From Maricaulis sp. (lineage in GTDB: Bacteria > Pseudomonadota > Alphaproteobacteria > Caulobacterales > Maricaulaceae), in NCBI GenBank assembly GCA_002694345.1, contig NZLV01000098.1:1-13872 (forward strand): a DNA stretch of 13,872 nucleotides. The letters run 5' to 3'. The position numbers were made by a program, and so were the translations under genes. Below the pieces are notes generated by a model that was not told where the DNA came from, ran no database searches, and saw only the letters and a list, made by a program, of their open reading frames with translations. Below are positions 11,326-13,872 of this stretch, in pieces; positions within the stretch are counted from its first letter, which is position 1; the number at the start of each line of letters is the position of its first letter.

Positions 11326-11785
11326 AACGGGCGTCACTCTGGAAGGTCTCTTCGTGCGGGCAGTTCACGGCATAGCGCGGCGCGGCATTGTCGGCCCAGG
11401 TGAAATGGCTGCGGCGCAGGGCGTGTGCCGTGCGGTAGACGCCATCGCGGATGGCGGCATTCAGCAGCAGGTCTTCATCGCCCGTATAGCGGATGTTCAC
11501 GGGCTGTCCGCTGGCATCGACGTCGAACACCATCGGAACCGTGAAGCCATCTTCGCCAAACACGGTGTAAGCGGTCAGCGCGATGTCATTGGTCATGCGC
11601 GGCTCGACCAGGTTGATCGCATCAAACGCGACAGTCTCGCAGGCCACGGCATTTTCCGGGGGCGTCTGGGGCGCCATCACGCCACCCCATTGCACGCCTT
11701 GAGGCGTGGTGCATCCGGCCAGCAGGACCAAGGTAGAAAGCCCTGCCCACTTCAGCTCGCGCGGTTTGAACCAGGGGTCGGACAT
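11300..11785 (-). CDS. Small lipoprotein, first of a paralogous pair, TonB C-terminal-like
   Basis: 161 residues. MSDPWFKPRELKWAGLSTLV-LLAGC is a lipoprotein signal with a longer n-region and lipobox LAGC (Cys25). The mature protein shares 'QGVQWGGVMAP', 'VPMVFDVDASGQPVNIRYTG', 'LLLNAAIRDGVYRTA' and 'WADNAAPRYAVNCPHE' with the next gene, so the two arose by tandem duplication and have diverged mostly in the N-terminal third. It has the same two-Cys pattern (ACET near residue 49; NCPHE near the end) and a C-terminal extension 'TFQSDARWGATVSPL'. ATG at 11785 has GGAG eight bases upstream. It follows prs on the same strand, about 110 bases after that stop. Confidence 0.82.
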   Translation of the reverse strand: MSDPWFKPRELKWAGLSTLVLLAGCTTPQGVQWGGVMAPQTPPENAVACETVAFDAINLVEPRMTNDIALTAYTVFGEDGFTVPMVFDVDASGQPVNIRYTGDEDLLLNAAIRDGVYRTAHALRRSHFTWADNAAPRYAVNCPHEETFQSDARWGATVSPL

Positions 11786-11895
11786 GAACTCAACTCCACC
11801 TTGCAACATGCAAAAAGGGGCAATGCTTGGTCGTTTCTGTCAAGCGCGAGCTTGCAGGCAATGTGACCGGGGATTTGGGTGGGGCGGGCTGGCGA

Positions 11896-12828
11896 CTAGT
11901 CGAACAGTTTCGACACCGACTCGTCGTTGGCGATCCGCCGGATGGCTTCACCCAGAAGCGGCGCGACCGACAGGCGGCGCACTTTTTCCGTTTCGGTGGA
12001 GTTGGGCGGAACGACGATGGAATCCGTCACGACCAGTTCGCGCAGGCGGGATTTGGCGACCCGGCCCTGGGCGTCCTTGGACAGGACACCGTGGGTGACA
12101 TAGGCGGAGACTTCCACCGCACCCTTTTCCAGCAGGGCCTCGGCGGCGTTCACCAGCGTGCCGCCACTGTCGCACATATCGTCGAACAGGATGCAGCGCC
12201 GGCCTTCCACTTCACCGATGATATTCATCACTTCCGACACGCCGGCCTTGGGACGGCGCTTGTCGACGATGGCGATCTCGGCATCGAGCAGTTTGGCGAG
12301 GGCACGGGCCCGCACCACACCGCCGACATCCGGTGACACGATCAGCAGGTCATCGATCTTGTAGTTCCGGCGGATGTCATCCTCCATCACCTTGGTGGCG
12401 AAGAGGTTGTCCGTGGGAATGTCGAAGAAACCCTGGATCTGGCCCGCATGCAGGTCGACCGTGAGAACCCGGTCGGCTCCGGCCTTGGCGATCAGATTGG
12501 CCACCAGCTTGGCCGAGATCGGCGTGCGGCCGCCGGTCTTCCGGTCCTGGCGGGCATAACCGAAATAGGGAATCACTGCCGTGATACGGCGCGCGCTGGC
12601 GCGGACCAGCGCGTCGATGCAGATCAGCAATTCCATCAGATGGTCGTTGGCGGGCGAGGAGGTCGACTGGATGATGAAGACGTCTTCACCGCGGACATTC
12701 TCGTCGATCCGCACGAAGATTTCGCCATCCGCGAAGCGTTCAATCTCGCTCGCGCACAAGGGGGCGTCCAGATAATCGGCAATCTTCTTGGCCAATTCAG
12801 TATTGGCCGTCCCCGACATCAGTTTCAT
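11896..12828 (-). CDS. prs: Ribose-phosphate pyrophosphokinase (PRPP synthetase)
   Basis: 310 residues, the standard length of class I PRPP synthetases, which make phosphoribosyl pyrophosphate from ribose 5-phosphate and ATP for nucleotide, His, Trp and NAD synthesis. Visible motifs are 'RFADGEIFVRIDENVRG' (31-47), 'YFGYARQDRK' (88-97), the PRPP synthetase signature 'DLHAGQIQGFFDIP' (125-138), the flexible-loop 'DKRRPK' (189-194) and the ribose-phosphate-binding 'DDMCDSGGT' (216-224). ATG at 12828 has GGGGA eight bases upstream and starts at homology; the frame stays open to 12933 but the extension is not conserved. Cytoplasmic, hexameric in the family. First gene of the minus-strand housekeeping run. 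No convincing promoter was picked out in the 169-base divergent region to its right, nor an intrinsic terminator after it. Confidence 0.97.
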   Translation of the reverse strand: MKLMSGTANTELAKKIADYLDAPLCASEIERFADGEIFVRIDENVRGEDVFIIQSTSSPANDHLMELLICIDALVRASARRITAVIPYFGYARQDRKTGGRTPISAKLVANLIAKAGADRVLTVDLHAGQIQGFFDIPTDNLFATKVMEDDIRRNYKIDDLLIVSPDVGGVVRARALAKLLDAEIAIVDKRRPKAGVSEVMNIIGEVEGRRCILFDDMCDSGGTLVNAAEALLEKGAVEVSAYVTHGVLSKDAQGRVAKSRLRELVVTDSIVVPPNSTETEKVRRLSVAPLLGEAIRRIANDESVSKLFD

Positions 12829-12942
12829 GGCTGGTATCCCCGGCAGTCCAAGACGCGCGCTGATTAACAGAGGCAGGCGCGAGATTGAAGCCGAAATGCT
12901 CAGCTTGCGGAAAAACCCGGAGGCGTATCGCATTTCTGTCGC

Positions 12943-12985
12943 GAATCCATCTTAGATTGTGTATCGAATCTATGGTTGATCTAAG
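12943..12985. promoter_or_regulatory. Nested palindromes and two GAATC sites in the divergent region upstream of the small secreted protein gene
   Basis: CTTAGAT (12951-12957) and ATCTAAG (12979-12985) form one 7-bp inverted repeat; TAGATT (12953-12958) and AATCTA (12967-12972) form a second nested one, so three TAGAT-like half-sites lie within 35 bases. GAATC, a GANTC site of the CcrM type, occurs at 12943-12947 and 12966-12970. The region is AT-richer than its surroundings and ends 12 bases before the ATG at 12998. Probably the control region of that gene and perhaps of prs; the regulator is unknown. Confidence 0.4.
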
Positions 12986-12997
12986 CGGGGGTTGAGA

Positions 12998-13417
12998 ATG
13001 CGTTGTTTGATCGGGGGTGTGCTGTGTCTTCTTCTTTTGGGGAGTGCGGCATCTGCGCAAGAGGCATGTGACCGGGGAGAGTGGCGTCGACTGGAGCGAA
13101 TGTTTGAGCGGTCCATGACAGCCGAAGTGTCACAAGTTGTATTCATGCGAAGTAGTGAGAGCAGCACAATCGACCGGTGCGACGCCTATTCTGATGGCTA
13201 TGTCGTCCGGGGGCGTCACAGTTTCTACGGAGCTATCAATCAGGAGTATTTCTGGGTTGATGCACGTGCTTGCTTCAGATTCAACGGAGCGAGTTGCGGC
13301 GTTGAAATTGTCGACATGAATGGTGCCTTGATGCAGGACATGCTGGTGAAGGTTGCCATTGGTGGCCTTGCAGGGGCGATGGCTGAATGCGCCAATGATC
13401 CAAACTGCGGCCAGTAG
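12998..13417 (+). CDS. Small secreted six-cysteine protein, function unknown
   Basis: 139 residues, no family recognised. MRCLIGGVLCLLLLGSAASA is a strong signal peptide with ASA cleavage before QEACDRG. The mature part has six Cys (24, 61, 92, 100, 131, 137), an even number consistent with three disulfides in the periplasm or outside the cell. The N-terminal segment 'EWRRLERMFERSM' (28-40) looks helical and the middle 'YFWVDARACFRFNGASCGVE' is strand-like. The end 'VAIGGLAGAMAECANDPNCG' holds a small hydrophobic helix. ATG at 12998 has GGGGG six bases upstream; a TTG two codons earlier overlaps that spacing and is less likely. Codon use is visibly more AT-rich than in neighbours, with AGT, AGA and GTA codons otherwise scarce here, which may mean recent arrival. 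Divergent from prs; it stops nine bases from the converging methyltransferase gene. Confidence 0.72.
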   Translation: MRCLIGGVLCLLLLGSAASAQEACDRGEWRRLERMFERSMTAEVSQVVFMRSSESSTIDRCDAYSDGYVVRGRHSFYGAINQEYFWVDARACFRFNGASCGVEIVDMNGALMQDMLVKVAIGGLAGAMAECANDPNCGQ

Positions 13418-13426
13418 TATTCGCCG

Positions 13427-13872
13427 TTAGAAACCCGGTGGCCGCGGCAATCCGGCACTATCCAGGCAGACCAGTTTGAACAGTCGGCCCATCTGGTCCG
13501 GGTCGGTCAGGCGCCAGACCTGGCGGGCGATCTTGGATCGCTGGTCCGGGGCATTCTGGCTGAGCACGGCGGCGCGCGCTTCCAGGCCGAGCCCGGTCAG
13601 GAAGGTGCCCTGTTCTTCCGGGCCGTAGCCGGTGAGCCCGGCGTCTGCCGCGGTCTGGAGCAGGGATTGGAAGTCGACGCGGGCCGTCAGGTCGGCGGTG
13701 CCCGGTGCATCCAGGACAGCGACTTTCTCATGCGCCTTGATGGCTTGCAGCGTGTCGCCGATTTCGCTTCGGGCCGGGCCGTAATCGATCAGCAGGGCGC
13801 GTCCCGGATGGGCGCTGAACCGCGCCGCGAGCAATTCCACGACCTGACGATCACCGAGGCGGATTTCCACGA
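13427..13872 (-). CDS. MidA/NDUFAF7-like SAM-dependent methyltransferase, C-terminal part
   Basis: About 148 residues of the C-terminal end are present; the gene continues past the right edge, so the SAM-binding region and start are missing. The sequence 'GRALLIDYGPARSEIGDTLQ' followed by 'AIKAHEKVAVLDAPGTADLT' and 'ARVDFQSLL' is the recognisable core of the COG1565 (DUF185) family: LIDYG, GDTLQA...H, PG..DLTA.VDF. Then 'GPEEQGTFLTGLGLEARAAVL' matches the family 'QG.FL..LGI..R'. In mitochondria the family member NDUFAF7/MidA dimethylates an arginine of a complex I subunit; bacterial members are presumed to act similarly, but this is not demonstrated. The stop TAA is at 13429-13427. In some Alphaproteobacteria this gene lies next to lgt, which cannot be checked here. 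Confidence 0.85.
   Translation of the reverse strand, partial: VEIRLGDRQVVELLAARFSAHPGRALLIDYGPARSEIGDTLQAIKAHEKVAVLDAPGTADLTARVDFQSLLQTAADAGLTGYGPEEQGTFLTGLGLEARAAVLSQNAPDQRSKIARQVWRLTDPDQMGRLFKLVCLDSAGLPRPPGF

Noticed and set aside
11841..11854. CAAGC-GCGA-GCTTG hairpin after prs as a terminator
   Set aside because: Only five pairs and no T-run on the minus strand; too weak to call.

Overview
This window looks like chromosomal DNA from an alphaproteobacterium. GC content is high, and the set prs, rplY (long Ctc/TL5 form), pth and ychF lies close together on one strand, as in many Alphaproteobacteria. Protein style and two closely spaced GAATC (GANTC) sites in one promoter region hint at the Caulobacterales/Maricaulales/Hyphomonadaceae side of the class, but that placement is inference. 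No tRNA, rRNA, CRISPR array, insertion sequence or phage gene was seen. No gene-free stretch exceeds 300 bases; the longest, 8621-8860 (240 bases), holds a promoter and two hairpins.

Layout. Positions 1-171 (minus) hold the 5' end of a secreted protein, probably an S10-type serine carboxypeptidase. Positions 305-2135 (plus) hold a tight two-gene unit, rlmJ then a PhzF-family isomerase/epimerase. It converges on a minus-strand run, read right to left: an 831-residue secreted protein of unknown function (7428-4933), a group III truncated hemoglobin (4837-4400), a Bcr/CflA-type MFS efflux pump (4305-3058) and a crotonase-superfamily enzyme (3010-2132). Positions 7520-12828 (minus) are a housekeeping block, again read right to left: prs, two paralogous small lipoproteins, rplY, pth, a small secreted Met/Asp-rich repeat protein, ychF. 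At the right end a small six-cysteine secreted protein (12998-13417, plus) is divergent from prs and converges on the C-terminal part of a MidA/NDUFAF7-like methyltransferase that runs off the edge.

How it fits together. The housekeeping block supplies PRPP (Prs), a ribosomal protein (L25), peptidyl-tRNA recycling (Pth) and a ribosome-associated ATPase (YchF). Unfamiliar envelope proteins sit among these conserved genes: the lipoprotein pair between prs and rplY, and the Met-rich protein between pth and ychF. The best-supported regulatory features are a terminator after rplY (12-bp stem plus T4), a perfect 15-bp inverted repeat covering part of the globin ribosome binding site, and a 28-bp interrupted stem-loop next to the ychF promoter.

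The least explained items are the 831-residue protein with repeated Trp-Cys...Cys modules, the DxMMSD-repeat protein, the lipoprotein pair and the globin leader hairpin. No defence or mobile system is evident.
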